Assembly: GCF_017591425.1 (NCBI RefSeq)
Contig: NW_024466307.1
Coordinates: forward strand, 1,424,001 to 1,488,000
Direction: 5' to 3'
Length of the DNA: 64,000 nt
DNA from: Ochotona curzoniae
Taxonomy: Eukaryota > Chordata > Mammalia > Lagomorpha > Ochotonidae
In this document: positions 11,330 to 25,446 of the stretch, one piece after another
How positions within the stretch are numbered: the first letter of the stretch is position 1
Layout: every line of letters starts with the position of its first letter
Position numbers and translations under genes: made by a program
The notes under the pieces: generated by a model
Databases searched by the model: none
Told to the model about the DNA's origin: nothing
The model's input: only the letters and a program-made list of their open reading frames with translations

Positions 11330-12470
11330 TCTAAATTCAAAAGGGGGAAGTCAAAACACTTATGTTTGTAGATGACATAACTGTATACACAGGGAGATGT
11401 AAACAGCCCACGAAAGCACGCTTCGGCAGACAAAGGGCAGTCGCAGGATACAAAGCAGCACAAGGTTCCATTCTTGCACATCCTTGCTGCAAAAGAATAA
11501 AGCAATCGCATTCACAATGGCTACTGAGCAATTTTTAAAAATAAATTTAACCAAAGAAGTGAAAGATCTCTACAATGACATTATAAAACACAGATGAAAC
11601 AAATTATAGCGGGTCCAATAAATAAAAATAATCCCTGCCTGTAGATTAGAAGAGTCTTATTAAAATGATGATACTGAAAACAATTCATATTCAATGCAGT
11701 CACCATCAAAACACCAATGACTCACTATAGCCAAAGCAAGGCTGAGCATACACACCCAAAAAGGGACGGAGCAGCCAGCCCTGAATCCACACACACGGCC
11801 AACCGATCGCTGACAACGGGGCCAGGAACACACACGAGAGAAAGCACATCTCACAGTGGATGTTTTCACAAACCCGGGCATGCATCTGTAGAAGAGCGGA
11901 ATTGCACCTTCTCTCTCATCTTACACAAAAGCAGTTGGGAACGGGACAGCGGCTCTAAGCTAAGACCTGAGCTACAAAGTGACAGAGGGAAACACTGCCA
12001 GACACCGGTATAGACAAAGTACAGCCCACAGAAGACAAGTGGGGTCACACCAAGCCAAGGAGCTTCTGCAAGGAGACCACAGGGAGACGAGGAGCAAGTC
12101 TCCACACGCCGTGTTCTGCTAACACGGCTAACACGCTTGCTATTCAGCGTGTATATGGAAACTCAAGAGCAAACACCCAAGTAATTCAACTTCAAAATGA
12201 ACAAATGATCTGAAATACATATTTTTTAAAAGAAGACACACAGATGGCCAAGAAGCATGTGAAAAATGTTCCCAAGTCATCGCCGTGGGGGAATGCAAAG
12301 AAAAACATGAGAAGATGCCACCTCAGGCCCACTCAGAACAGCTCATATCGACGCTGTGAGGATGTGGAGAAGGGGGTGTCTCACTCACTGTTGGGGTAGT
12401 GTAAGTCAGGATGGCCAGCATGGAAAACCTGTAGAGATTCCAGAACAAACTGAAGATAGAGCTACTGTGT
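11330..12470 (+). mobile_element. L1 retrotransposon remnant, ORF2 3' part
   Basis: Recognisable L1 ORF2 text includes aagtcaaaacacttatgttt-gtagatgac (the reverse transcriptase region around the second catalytic motif), aaagaataaagcaatcgcat-tcacaatggc, tttaaccaaagaagtgaaag-atctctacaatgac, and near the end tgttggggtagtgtaagtca. Many stops and indels make it dead. It may extend to about 12930 in unrecognised 3' sequence. Confidence 0.8.
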
Positions 12471-13140
12471 GAAGAGGCACAGGTAAGAGGCACCACAAGC
12501 AGACAGCAGGAGCTCAGCAGGGAGCCTGGGCCACGCACTCTGCTTTGTGAAAACCACCAGACGGGAGCAGCTGTGCCCTCCAGGCCCAGCAGGTGCCGTG
12601 ACGGAGGCGGGTCGGCGAACACAGCAGTGTGTCAGAGCAAGGTCAGGGCGTAGAACAGTGGTGGCCACCCCTCCGACACACACGCCCCTCACTGGGCAGG
12701 AGGAGGGGAGACCAGGGAGGTGGCCTCAGCCTTGGCACTTTTTAGGGTGGCCGGAGCTGGTAGAGACCAGAGTTGAAAGCCAGGAGCAGGTGCCCTGGTG
12801 TGTCAACTTGAACAATGCAAACACACACAAAGATATGATCAGGTGACAGGTGGCGTTTTGCCTACGAGACGTGGAGAAATGGGAGTGAGAATGACCTTCC
12901 ACTTGCTTAGACGAAGCAAACAAACATGCACTGCAGTGAAGCTGCTCGGCCGGACTCTTTTCTGTAGATCATGGACTCAGTGGTTTCACTTGGCTGCAAG
13001 TCATGATTACAAAGGGATTTATTTTAAAATGTTCACAGAACATGGAACCTACAGGTAAGCTTATTTGGACACAAAAACATTTCAAATCTACGTGGGAATT
13101 TCAAGAAGCTCCTTCGAGTCTGCACAGTGAAAGAACTGCT

Positions 13141-13398
13141 GATGGGGCCAGTGTGACGTCAACATCCTGTGTGAGTACCGCGTGTCTGGCTGCTCCGCCT
13201 CTAACCCAGCTTCCTGCTGACACATCCGAGAAAGCAGCAGAGGAGGCCCTGTGCCCGCACTGGGGCCTGGAAGGAGCTCCCGGCTCCTGGCTCTGGCCCA
13301 GCCCTGCCTGTTGGGGCCACTGGGAGAATTAACTATAGGATGGAAGATCTGTGTCTCTATAAATTCTGCCTTTCAAATAAGTAAATCTTAAAAAAAAA
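13141..13398 (+). mobile_element. CSINE, diverged
   Basis: Forward copy: gggccagtgtgacg head, gagaaagcagcagagga middle, ctcccggctcctggctctgg, ggatggaagatctgtgtctc and a tctgcctttcaaataagtaa tail. Confidence 0.75.
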
Positions 13399-15933
13399 TC
13401 TATCCATAGATTTCTAAAATTTTTTGTGTTCAAATAAAAATGTATCTTCAGATGAGTTTTCCATAAACTGTGAGGCACATTGGGAATGAGACTTCATGTT
13501 CTTTGTGGAATGGGCCGAGGGCCAGCCAGGAAAGGGCATCTGGGCCTTGGTTCCCTGTGCCAGGCAGCAGGGCCTTCGCTAGAAGGTGACCACGCTTCCC
13601 TGACTGCGTCCTTCCCACATGCCCCCAGGGAGGCCACTGCCACAGAGGCAGCTCCTTGCAGCTCAGCCAGATGGAACCAGTGTGGTCCCTCCCCAGCAGG
13701 CAGCAGCCCCTTGGCGCTGGCTGGGGAGGAGCCACGCAGAGCTGCACGCTGACCAGCCGCATGGGTGCAGATAGCTGGCTGCTGAAGGGGCTTGTCCCTG
13801 GCAGGGCTTCTCTGCAGGGCTACTGCGCTCAGAGGGAAGCGGCTTGCACAGGGAGACGTTGTGCCTACCTGCAGAGCTGCACACTGGGAATGCCACAAAG
13901 TGCGGACACCAGCGGCCTAACTCAGACACAGCAACCTCGGCGATACACACTCCCGTCGGCGATCAGGCCACTCTTCTGAGTGAGGAGATGCCCAGGAGCT
14001 CCTCCAAGCCACACAGTGTGTCCACAGCTCAACTGGGGTTTGCCCACACCCTGTGTGACTCTAGAGCCTGCCGTCTTTCAGTGTAGGAAGCAGCTGAAGG
14101 TGCCAGGGCCTGGACCTTACATACCCATGGTGCTGGTCAAGGAAGGCCCATGCCCATGGTGGACAGGAGTAGGCGGGACTAGAAGGGATAAGCGAGTGGC
14201 CATTCACCCATTATCTTGCTGCTCGAAGGCCTGACTGGCTGCTCGCCTGCATCATGCACAGAGCACTGTGAAGTCATGCAGTGGGCCAGGGCCCATGGCA
14301 ACTTGACGTGGCCTCATACAGCAAGCAGACGGGGGACTAGCCACGTGCCCAGAGACTTGGAAAATGCACATTACGAGTGGGCCGTGTGGGCTGGGCAGGC
14401 CTTGGAGGATCACTGCTGCCATGAGGAGCTGCCCCAAGCCCCTGGTGTGCACAGGCCCTGCTCCCACTCCCTTCCTCCTGGCCGGGGGAGGAAGGGCAAT
14501 TGTCTGGCTGGGAGAGTATTTACAGAAGCTCACGCAGCTTGCTGCCTGGGACAGAGGAGGAGGAAGCCAACTTCAAATGCGGCCCCAGTGCGGTTCCTGC
14601 CCCGGGCGCAGGCTCTGAGGAGAAGGTGGGGTGCTGGAATCGGAGCCTCGCCCTGCAGGTAGCAGTCCCAGTACTCATCACCATCCCCAGGTGCCCCCGG
14701 GCTCTGCCTGCACCCTGGTTTCCTAGCTAGCAGGACAGAAGTAGAACTGAGGCCTCCAACATGAGGGGGATTCCAGAGGAAGTCAAGAGAGTACACATGT
14801 CAGTGAGCCCCCCTTCCTGGGGAAGCAAATGGTCACTCAGGGGTGGGGACATGGCCTCAGCGAGGGGCCATGGGGCTGGGAAGGCCAAGGGGTGCTGGCC
14901 TTTGACCTTGCCCATTTGCGGTTCTGTGGGAAGCATCCTGGGCTCACATCCCGGTCCTCCCACCCTGCAGCTCAGCCACCACATGGCACACTTGGACCCC
15001 CTGGAGTGGTGATGATTCCCATGCAGGCTCTGCCTTCCAGGACCTGGGGCCAGAGCTCTGCCCAGAGTTGCAAACCCCCTGGAAGAAGGTGCAGAACTTC
15101 AGGCTGGGAAGTAGGAGGTTGGAATACAGGGCGCCCAGGGCCCTGGGCAGGGGCCTATGTAGGGGCAGGCTTGGGGTTAGTGCCGAACTGGGAGGAGGGC
15201 CTCATGGTAGTGGGGATTCTACACTCATCAAAGAGCTTCCAGTGATAAACTGGGCCTCAGGAACATGCCCACAGCAGTGTACCCCAATCGGGCCCCCCTG
15301 CTTAGAGACGCAGCTGATTGCTGGTCCGAGTCACACCCTTTGGGGCACAGCTCATGGCGCCGAGAGACCAGCCAGGAGCAGACCTTACAAGCTAGTGACG
15401 GGCACTGGTGGCTCATACAGACACGACAGAGTGGGGATTCAAGCAAGCTCCACTGCCCTGTCCTCCTGTGTACACGCAGGGGTTCAAGGCAGCACTGCAT
15501 GTGGTGGTCACAGGGTGAGACCCTGAGCCAGAGAGGCCTGCCTGCAGGGGGAGGCTGCACCGGTGGTCACTGGGGAGCTGGCTGGAGCTGCACAGTCCTC
15601 CTGCCAGTGCCTGTGCGGAAGGGCTGGGAAGAGGAGAGGACCCAAAAGAAGACTGTCGTTTGGGAGGAAAGAGAAGCAAAGACACAAGTCACAGAGCCAG
15701 GCTGTCCTTGCAGGACGCCCACGCCAGCAGGTGCTGTCCCTGGACAGTCTCCACAGCTGTCGGCAGAGGACGGTAAACAGGATGCAGAGGCCAGGGGCTG
15801 CGCCCTGCCGCAGGAAGCCCCCTCTCCACGGAAAACCCCTCTGGGGTTCCCTGCTGCCTCAGCCAGCTTCCCAGCCACATAAGGAAATTACCCCCATGCC
15901 CCTTGAGACCTCACGCTTGAAAAGCAGCCTCAA

Positions 15934-16250
15934 GGGTCCAGCACAATAGTCTAGAGGCTGAAGTCCTCGCCTTGAACGCACCAGGATCCCATATGGGTGC
16001 CTGTTCAATCCCAGCAGCCCCACTTCCCATCCAGCTCCCTGCTTGTGGCCTGGGAAAGCAGTCGAGGACGGCCCAAAGCTTTGGGACCCTGCGCCCAGAA
16101 GAGGCTCCTCGCTCCTGGCTTTGGATTGGCTCAGCTCCAGCCATTGCACCTGCTTGGAGAGTGGATCAGCAGATGGAGGATCTTTCTCATCTCTCCTCCT
16201 CTCTGCATATCTGACTTTGCGATAAAAATAAATTGAAAGAAAGAAAGAAA
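15934..16250 (+). mobile_element. CSINE, pika-type
   Basis: Forward copy with ccaggatcccatatgggtgc, gaaagcagtcgaggacggcc and gactttgcgataaaaataaa; the segment after the 'ccctgcgccc' is shortened. Confidence 0.93.
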
Positions 16251-16904
16251 CAAACATCAAAATGAGGGGAAACGAGCCACCATTACAGCCTGGAAATGTG
16301 GCGTCCTCCCCTTCCATGGCCAGACTCTCCATCTGTAAACACATACAAAACCTGGGGAATATTCTCTCAGACCACAGTGACAGCAGAGGTTACTCTTCCT
16401 GTTTTCATTCATTTTAGAGAGAGAATGAGAGTGCCAGAGAATAGTTACAAAAAGGGGGGCACAGGGCACTCAGTGTATGGTGACAATCTCACTGGCCTAC
16501 GTGGGTCAGCTGCCTGAGCCCTAGCCCCAGCCACACTGGGTGGCCACTGTTGCCAGTGCCGGACACGGAGGTGGGCACCAAGACCAGAGAGTAAATGGCT
16601 CATGCTAAGAGTATGGAGTGGAGCTGGCACCTGGACCAGCTGGAGGGGTGCAAGGCGGAGCTCTTGAGCGGAGTCCCATGGCCACGGCCGTGGGAGGAGA
16701 GAGGACACCGAGACTTCCTGGCGAGTGGCAAGCCAGGCTGCAACACAGCGTTCCCAGGATCCCATCACAAGGCACAAGGCACCCGTCTCCCCAGACACCG
16801 CATGATCCTCCCTTGGGCCACACTCTGTTCAGCGCCAGGTGGACAATTGGAGACATCTGAAGACAGCTCTGCCTGAAGGTGCCCATGTGCCAAGCAGCAG
16901 CGTA

Positions 16905-17166
16905 GCAGTGGGCACAGCAGTGGGCATTCAGTTGATGTTCCTGGACACACTCCCTTCCCAGAGTGCCTAGGTTCAAGTTCTGCCTCCACTTCCGATTCCT
17001 GCTTCCTGCCAGCACACACCCCGGGAGGCAGTTCCTGGTCCCTGGACGCCTGTGTTCCTGCCTCCTGCCTTGGACTCCATCCTGACCCTTCTGAACATCT
17101 AAGGAGTGAACCAACACACAGAAGATCTTTCTCTGTCTCTGCTTTCAGGTATAAATAAGTTAAAAA
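16905..17166 (+). mobile_element. CSINE, old and diverged
   Basis: Forward copy recognised by taggttcaagttctgcctcc, ggagtgaaccaac-acagaag and atctttctctgtctctgc followed by an A-rich end. Confidence 0.6.
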
Positions 17167-20100
17167 GCAGCTCACCTCCTCCAGGAGTTGCTGTCTTTCA
17201 GTATACACTGAAAGCATACGCCCAGCAGCCTACACTCCCCCGCAGGTGCCGTGCCGTGAGCCCGTGGAAGCCCTTCATGGGGAATGGGATTCTTCCGCTA
17301 TCACCTTTGCTTTTCAGATTATCTGGATGCTAACAGTGATTTGAGGGTTACTTCTTTTAAGAAGTGCACTGAGGGCGTTTCCAGTTCTTTGTGGGCCTGA
17401 TTCCCAGTGTTTCACACACACACTTGGAGAGAGGCAGGCAGGGCAGGAGGAAAAGGGAGGAGAGAAGCAAAGCATTCTGGGTGCCCTCCCGTAACGACTG
17501 CTCATTGACAACAGCGTTTGGGTGTCGTTGAGTGTAGGAAGCTAAGGGGCAGCTAAGCAATTAGAGAGTGGTTTTTACATACTTTATTACATTTTTCTTA
17601 TGTTTTCTATTTTCACTGTAGGAAACACTATCACAGAGTTAAGCTCCCTCTGTCTCCCTCCCTTATCGGAGAGGCAGAGGGGCAGTGAGATGAGTGGACA
17701 ATCAGGGGTCACTCATCCACTGGCTGGCCATGACAGCTAGGCTGGGGCCCAGCAGGACCACGAGCTGGAGACTCAGTGTGGGGCGCTCAGGGGCGTGCCA
17801 GGGACCCTCCCGAAGTCTGCATGGAACAGGAAGCTGAGACTGGAACACAGATGCCCCAGTGGGTAATGTGGGTGCTGCTGCCCCACCAGGCATTTCTGAC
17901 CTGTGGCTGGGGTTCACCTGGGCCGCACCCCTGGACCCTGGTCCCCAGGATCAGCATGAAGAGCTGCAGACAAATGCTGTTTCCCTCTAGAGTTGCGAGT
18001 GTGGCCATGGAGAGACCTAGAGTGCAGGAGTGGAGTGCGAGGAGCAGCTGGGGCCTGCTGGGAAGCAGTGGGGTCTCCACTCCAGGCAACAGTCGCCGTG
18101 GGCAGCATGCAGGGCAGTGCGAGTGAGTGACATGTCCCAGTCAGAAGGTTCTGTGACTGTGACGCCCTCAGGAATGGAGTGATGGCTTTGTGGCGTGGTT
18201 GTCTCCATGAATGAATGAAGGTGGCAAAGAACAGATGGACAGATTAGCCACTGAGGCCACTGACTGGACTCTGGCCGGGATCCGGTTCTTAGCTGTCCAA
18301 CCCACCTGGGCCAGCCCCTGTCCGCAGCTAGTGACATACAGAATAGGGTGCAAGCCAGCCAAACCTGGGCCGCAGGATCTAATGCATGGACCCATCCACG
18401 GTGGCCAGGCCCTGCAAGGCTCTCCGTCAGCGGGAGGCCAGGCAGGGCGAGCTGGAGCCACCGAGGCTAACTTGAACTCGGAACTGCCCTTGGCAGAACA
18501 TGATGGACATGCACACATGAGCGAGGCCGCAGCCAAGGATGGCTGTTTGTGCCAGATGGGAGACATTTGGGAAGCTCTTCTACCAAGTGACATTGTCATG
18601 GATCCTGCTTATATAGTCTGCACACCTGGGTCCACTTCGTGCCTGAGAAATGGAGCTGTGCCTGCCAGCAGCCCAGTGAGGGGTCTCCCAGGGGCCAAAG
18701 TTAGCTACCGTCACCTTTAGAAGGCATGCAGGGACAGTGTGGGGTGTTAGAGTGCCAGGCAGCTGGCACTGCCCTTCTCCATCCTAAGGGAGGAAGCTGG
18801 CTGCCACCTGCCATGCCTCTGTCTTTGGCCAAGGGCAGCCCATGGGAGCCAGCATCCACATTCAAGGAGCCATGACTGGAATAATTTCCCCAGAACCTGC
18901 CAGACGGGTCCACCTGAAGCTTTCTGGTAGGACCCCCAGGACGGTGAATGAAGAGCAGGGTGACGCCAGCACCCAGGACCCACAGTTGCACTCCTAGAGC
19001 AAGCCCCCTCAGCTCCCCGCACCCATGGATGTCAGTCACCAAGTGTCTCTCAGCCACTGGGAGCATAGCAGAGCAGGATGGGGTCACAAGGCCAGCTGTG
19101 GTGGGGGCTCTGCAGGGGCCTTGCCTGATAACGCCCTGTGTCCGTAAGGGGTCTTCAAAAAGCCCGCGAACAATGCTTGGTATAAAAACACGGCATAGCT
19201 GGGATGCAGTTTCCCTGAAGTAAGCTTGCCCCTTAAGTCCACTTCTCAGGCATTCTGCAGCCGCTTGCGCTCCCCTGCCAAGCGCCCCCTCCTCCCCGAA
19301 CTAAACCACAAAGCCCTCCCCCACCTCCCGGCTGGCCCCCGGGAGCTGACAGAGCCTCAGCCTTCCTCCCCCGATTTCCTGAGGGACCTTGTGGAAACGC
19401 TAAGGCATCTTTGGCCATGGTCTGTCTGAGGCTGTTTGGCGGGGCCCCAGGCCCCATTCCAGCCTCCCCTGTGCAGTCCACTGTGCCTCCACCCTCATTA
19501 TGCACTGCACACTCCCTCTCCCCCCAGGCAGCTCGCTGCACAATCACTGAAAAATCAGCTTTCCCTGAAACTTGGCCAGTGAGGAAGAGGCTTGGGGGGG
19601 GGGGGGGTTGACGTCAGCCGTGCACACATGCTCAGCCAAGGCCTGAGCAAGGTCCCCTCCCCCACCGGGGCTTGCCCTCCCCAAGCCCTGGGCTCCCTCC
19701 CCTCTCTTTCCTGCAAGGTCATTGAGCTCCTGGGCTGGCGGGACCAGAGCTGCTGGTAGCACTGTGATGGTCAGCAGGGCCCTGCCCAGGGTCTGGGTGG
19801 GGGGACACACCATCCCTTCCTCCCTGCATGTTCTCCCCATGCAGGCCCTGCTAGCCCTCACTTCCCAGCCAACTGTGCTGGCCAATGCAGCCCACTCTTA
19901 GCAGGTCACTGGGACTGATGCACGGGGCATGGGGGCACTGCTGTGGTCTCTGCTGCCTTGAGGAAGGGGCAGGGAAACTGCAGGAGGGACAGGGCAGGAG
20001 GGAGCCTCCATGAAGGACTCCCTGCCCTGTGGCCGTAGCCACACATGTCCAGCAGAGAGAGGCCCTGAGTAGGGCACCCTGCCAGAATGTTCTGCAGCAG

Positions 20101-22597
20101 CCATTACTGCTTGCCCATCTCTGCCACTGCTGGGAGTGTCTGACCAGAGTGGTCAGGGCTCAAGGGACACCAGGAGGCACAGTGTGTGCTGGTGCAGGGT
20201 GAGGCACAGCAGAGGGGGTGGCTCTGGGAGCTGGGGACACCTGGAGAAGCCAGGGTTTCTTCTGCCACACACTCCCACCTGACTTTGAGGACCACGGCAG
20301 GATGTCATGGTGGCTGGAGCGGGGTTTGTGTTGGCGTCGTCCCATGGACAACTGTGGCCCATATCCTATAGGTGTGTGGCCTGCAGGGGTGACATACACA
20401 TGGCCTCAGCCAGTGGGAAGACCCGAGGAAGCTGTGTCCGGGGCCTCTTCCTGGCCCTGGCCTGTGTGGCCACCACTGCCATCCCCTCCACTGCACGGTG
20501 CTGTGTCAGGCGTCCCTGTTCCTCTCTGACAGACCCTAGTCACTGGAAGCAAGCCCCCCATTCTAACACAGAATAACTCCACCCCCAGAAGCTGGCCTCC
20601 AGCCACCTGGGGCCAGCCCACACGCACAGGCGCCCAGGTCAGGACTGGGTAATGGCCTTCATAGCCATAGCTCCCAGCCCACGCCTGCTGGAGCTTCCAA
20701 GCTTCAAGCCTCCTTCCTCAACAACAGCAAAACTGCCCTGATCCCAAGCTTTTGTCAAGCAAGCTCTGCTGCCAGTCCAGGCCTTGGCTTCCAGCAGGAT
20801 CTCCCAGGTCCCTGGAGGGCTGGGCAGGAACAATAGCCAGGCCTTTGATCCCTTCCGTAGGAAGCCAGTGCCCCATCCCAGGGCCTCACAACCGTCTGAC
20901 CCAAACGGGAAAATGCACAAAACGTGGGAGGTCACCATGCTGGGTCACCTCGCAAGAGCCACAAGGCCTGGGTCAAGGTCACAGCGGGTTCCAGCCTGGA
21001 ATGCAGTCCTCCCAAGCAGTGCTCCCATTTCCTCCCTTTGAGTACCCACACCAGCCACTGGAGCACACCCACCTCCTGGAATGGCCAGGAACACCTCAGG
21101 GCCAGCAGGGACAATGCATGAGGAAGAATGGCCTGGGGAATTTGAGAACAAAGGAAAGTAGTCTGACCTGGTTACTGCTTCTGATTACACAACTCCAAGG
21201 CAGAACAACGCCAGTGTCAACACTACTGCCCAAGTTCCCCAGAACTCACTGAACCAAAACACCAACTGGAACACCAAAGTTTCCCAAAGATCCAACACTC
21301 GCATTTCCACCACAGTCTCCCCAAAAGACTCACAGAACCCTGTTATGAGAAAAGCTCAATGGGGTCTTTGCTCAGCTTGATCTAGAAATGAAAAGCCAGG
21401 AACCTGTTACAGAGGAGTGTTACTTGTGAAGGGACCAGGCGAGCAGGGGAGGGAGAAGGAAGGGAAAGGCCCCTCCCGAGAGGGAAAGCCAGGAGGTGGG
21501 GAGAGGGAGAGACACCCAAGGTTTGAGGGAGGGCCTTGGGCTTTTAAGCCTTCCCTGTCCCCTCCTTGTTGGGCGGGAACCTACAGGTGAAAGGCTCCCC
21601 ATCGGTGGTCTCAACCAGTTAGGAAATGGCTGGGCAGTTCTTGTGCCACCCACTCGAAGGTGTGGCCACGGTGTCAGCAGGCTAGGGCTGTCTCAACCCC
21701 GACACTCCTGCAGGAGAGAAGTACACCACACAATGCCAAAGCTAACCCCACAGCCCTCAGCCACCCCACTGAGGACGGGGTGGGGAGTGGGCGGGGTGCG
21801 AGTAGACTCCGGCCTCAGGTGTCCGATATGGTAAAAGACCACTATACAAGTCACCCAGATGGGCCAAACCGCTCCTCACACCATGGAATGCAGTTGTGCC
21901 AAACACACCACAGGTGCAGCCATAGTGACCAAGATAAGCCAAATGCGGACACAAGCGCACCTAAGCACACACACATCACACCCACAATTGTAGAAGGAGC
22001 CAGCCTTTTTCAAAAGTAGGACGAACGCTCAAATTAAAGAAATTCACTATATTCAAAAATACACTCTTTTGGCATGGAAGACTGCCCTGAGCCAAGTCAC
22101 AGGTGAGAAACTTAGCAGTCCATAAGCAGCTTGAGGACGATTCCTTTCCCTTCTCCTTGTTTATAGACACACACACTCAAACATTACAGAAAACGCATTT
22201 ATAAAACCATAGCAAAGTAGAGCAAAGCTTGGAAGATGGGGAGCTGCTGTGGCAACGCCGACACCCTTGCTGCAGAGTGAATGTATGCACAGGTGTACGT
22301 GTGTGCATGTGTGGGTGCACACATGTGCCTCAGAGAACCCATTTAGCACAAGATGCCAAGCAAACACTGCTGGACTCTGCAGGGCAGGTCTAGGTTGTCC
22401 TCCTGCGGCTGGTGACAAGATAAGGGGCACTGTGAGTACTGCCCAACCGGCCACCGTCACTCATGGGCTAGCGCAGGGTCTGACGTCCGACAGGGCCTTA
22501 CCACGTAAGCTGCAGCCACGGTCTTACCAAAAAGGGTTAATTGTATCTGCCAAGAAAGAGCTAGGGGCTGCAGGAAGCAAACAGGGGTGCCTGGTGT
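17167..22597. other. No gene seen
   Basis: About 5.4 kb of mostly GC-rich sequence with few recognisable repeats, the most repeat-poor stretch of the flank. A G-run is at 19596-19609. Near 19145 a ggggtcttcaaaaag could be one end of a mariner-like element. No splice-bounded conserved exon was recognised; non-coding transcripts cannot be excluded. Confidence 0.45.
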
Positions 22598-22860
22598 CTG
22601 AAACAAGCTTTATCTGTGAGACATAGAAAGGCAGGAGACAGGGAGGGAGGGAGCCAGCTCCCACCTATTGGTGCACTCCCCGAAGGCCTGCAGCAGCCCT
22701 GAGCTGGGGCAGGGGCCAGGGCTGCAGCCAGGGATGCACCCAGGTCTCCCAGGGTGGCCATCACTGCTGCCCCCTGGGGCTCAGGGTCTACCTCAGCAGG
22801 GGCTGGAGCCAGCCACTGACCGCAGGTGCCCTGACGTGGGACTCAGTCATCCTGACTCAG
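22598..22860 (-). mobile_element. CSINE, old and diverged
   Basis: Reverse copy recognised by gcactccccgaaggcctgca, agctggggcaggggccaggg and ggagccagccactgaccgca order; heavily mutated. Confidence 0.5.
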
Positions 22861-23011
22861 CACATGAACCCCTCGGCTAGGAGCTCACCCTACAAACCAC
22901 CCTTTAATCTCACTGTTCACTAACTTTTTGAAGCTTCTTATGTGTTGAAAGAGATAAAAGAGCTTTTCATTTGGCAAGAACTGGAAACTATTTTTTTTTC
23001 CTATTTTTTTT

Positions 23012-23278
23012 TCACCCTAAGATCTTCCATCCATTGATTCCCTCCCTAAACAGACACAGTAGCTGGAGCTGAGCCAATTCGAAGCCAGGAAGCAGGAGCC
23101 TCTCTGGGTGTCCTATGTGGGTGCAGGGTCCCAGGGCTTTGGGTCCTCCTTTGCTGCCTTCCCAGGCCACAAGCAGGGAGCTGGATGGGAAGTGGGGCAG
23201 TGGGACATGAACCAACATCCATATGCAATGTGGAACTTGGAGGTGAAAGATTAGCTATTGAGCCAATGTGTCAGCCCC
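23012..23278 (-). mobile_element. CSINE
   Basis: Reverse copy: taagatcttccatccattga, atgtgggtgcagggtcccag, ccacaagcagggagctggat, ending at the head gccaatgtgtcagcccc. Confidence 0.88.
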
Positions 23279-23289
23279 TAAAAACTATT

Positions 23290-24830
23290 TTCAATTAAAA
23301 GTTTAGAATGGAAAAAGACAACCAAAGTAGAAAACAGATTTGACGCTGGTGAGAAGAGATCTCAGGGAAGCAGTAGAGAGGCCTGGGGAAGAACCTCAGC
23401 GGCATCAGTCATGCAGAGAGAACTTCACAGTCAGTGCCGGTGAGAGCCAGAGGGACGCAGGACAAACTCAGTAAAATGTAGCAAACCCGAACGGATTTCA
23501 AAGGAAGATAATAACAGGGAAAACTTTGTCTAGCTGCATTGTAATCAAACCTCTAATGCTGAAGACAAAGAGAAGAACCTGGAACAGTTCCTGCTGCTGA
23601 TTCAGCCCACAGCCACGGGGTCACATGAGGCAGGCCAGGACTCCCGCTGGAGCGGGGGACCACGAGGCAATGGAAGATCCCCCGATGCGTGAACAAGAGA
23701 CGACAAAGGGAGTTGGGGTGAGTGCAGAGTGTCTCTTCAGACACACAGAGGACAGACACTTGGCAGCCAGCAGACTGAACGGAGGGACAGCACTGCCCGG
23801 AAGGAAGTGTGGGAGGAAGCGTGAGGATGCAGAAGCCTGGTGTCAGAAGCTGTGGAAGGCCGTTCTGCTTTGGGACAGCGACGTGGCACAGGGAGGAGTC
23901 CCAGAAGGGAAGGACCAGAACTGCAGTGCGTGGAGACCCGCACACTGCAGGGGAAGATGAAAGAACCACTGCATGCCTGTGAGCACACGTGCCTGGTCTG
24001 TGTGCAGGACAGCACTGCTGCGGGACCAGAGGAAATGAGACAGTAGTGACGTTCAAGACAGAAAGGAGAGAAGAAAGAATAAGCCAAAATCGTGACAAGA
24101 CATCTAATCAAATCATATTTCAAACTGAAACACAGTAGTAGTTGTAGTACAGCATGGAGGAATGGAAGACCGATCAAGATCGTGTTCAAGTCTGCACATT
24201 TGTAAGAATTCTGTCCACCCATCCTTCTGTCTGTCCACAAATGCAGCCAGCCATCCAGCAGTGTTGAAAGAAGTGGAAAGTTGGTTAAACAGTACATTGC
24301 AAATGCTAACGAAAAGGCAATGAAGATAGCTTTCTTAACTTGACACCATTAAGCCACCTCTCCAAAAAGTCTTCCTTGCTAATAAGGCATACGTCTTATT
24401 ACAATGTATCACAATTCTGCAAGCTGAACAGATCACCCACGGAACAAATGGGTCTTCAAAATTGCACAAAGCAAAAACTGATCGAAGCATGTAACAGGGA
24501 ACAGGCAGACCAGAACACAGAAGCCTTCAGCAATGGGACTCACAAGCAGCCGGCTGGACAGGGCCTGTGCAGCCACAGAGGAGGTTGAGTGGTTATTTTA
24601 AGCATACATGGAAAAATGGATCTACACTGTGTCATCTGCAAGTTCCAGCAGATTCCCGAGGACTGAAGTCATATTGTGCATGCTCTCTGAGTACTGCAAA
24701 ATGAACAGCAGGCAGCCCCAGAAAGAGCTGAGAGCACCCATGGGTACGGAAACGAAGCAGTGCAAAAGGAGGAAATCGCCAAGGGAATTAGAAGACATTC
24801 TGGGCACCAGAAAATGAGTGAAAATGCCAC
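23290..24830 (+). mobile_element. Degenerate L1-like stretch
   Basis: Scattered L1 ORF1-like phrases (gtaatcaaacctctaatgct-gaagacaaagagaagaacc) in A-rich plus-strand sequence, mixed with stretches I cannot place. No intact frame. Confidence 0.3.
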
Positions 24831-24844
24831 GTATTTTTAAGGAA

Positions 24845-24965
24845 ACATTGGCACTTGAAAAACTTCCTGGAAAGCTAGAATTAAAAGCTGTTTATTTGGT
24901 GCAAAAATGTTGAAGTTTATGCAGCTTTTTTTCATAATACATGATGTCAATGTTTTGAAGCTGAC
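24845..24965 (-). mobile_element. Mariner-like palindromic element (MITE-type remnant)
   Basis: It reads aacttcctggaaagctagaa, ttaaaagctgtttatttggt-gcaaaaatgttgaag, tttatgcagc..ttcataatac. It aligns with the reverse complement of 26670-26793 in order and spacing. I link the family to Tc1/mariner because of the ggggtcttcaaaaagttcat-type ends known in lagomorphs; that link is an inference. Confidence 0.5.
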
Positions 24966-25446
24966 TGTTTGTGTGGAGTTCAAATGTCTTTTGTGCCCAA
25001 ATCGACTCCTCCTGCAGTTTCAATTTTCCCTTGTTCATTTTGGAGTCCTTTGGGAAGCAGGGTTTTCCTGAGGTGGTGCTGGACATGATCTACCAACTTT
25101 GTATCATGTAGAAGCTGCATTTCACTCCCTGAAGCCCTGCCAGCTTCCTGTGCCCAGTTCCCACGCCCACCCTCAGAAGCATCACTGAGCATGTAGGTAC
25201 GTTAGTACTCACTGGCTGTATTCTGTTGGCTCTGATTTTCACAGAATCTGAGCGGGATGGGTGCTGCCTTTTGTATCCACTCTCCTGCCAGCACCCTGGT
25301 TATTCCCAACCCTCCTAACTACAGCTCACATCCCCAGGGTTCAGCTCATGAGCGTGAAGGCAGCTGCATTTTGTGAGAAATGCAGGCAGGTCCCAGTGCC
25401 AACAAGGCGGGGAATGCGACCGTCCCGGCTTCACAGTGAAAATGTA

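Larger units (their letters stand above)
12471..16904. other. No gene seen outside two SINEs
   Basis: GC-rich sequence between the L1 remnant and the SINE at 16905, interrupted by the SINEs at 13141 and 15934. Many overlapping frames of 60-205 codons occur on both strands. None shows a domain I recognise. Confidence 0.5.
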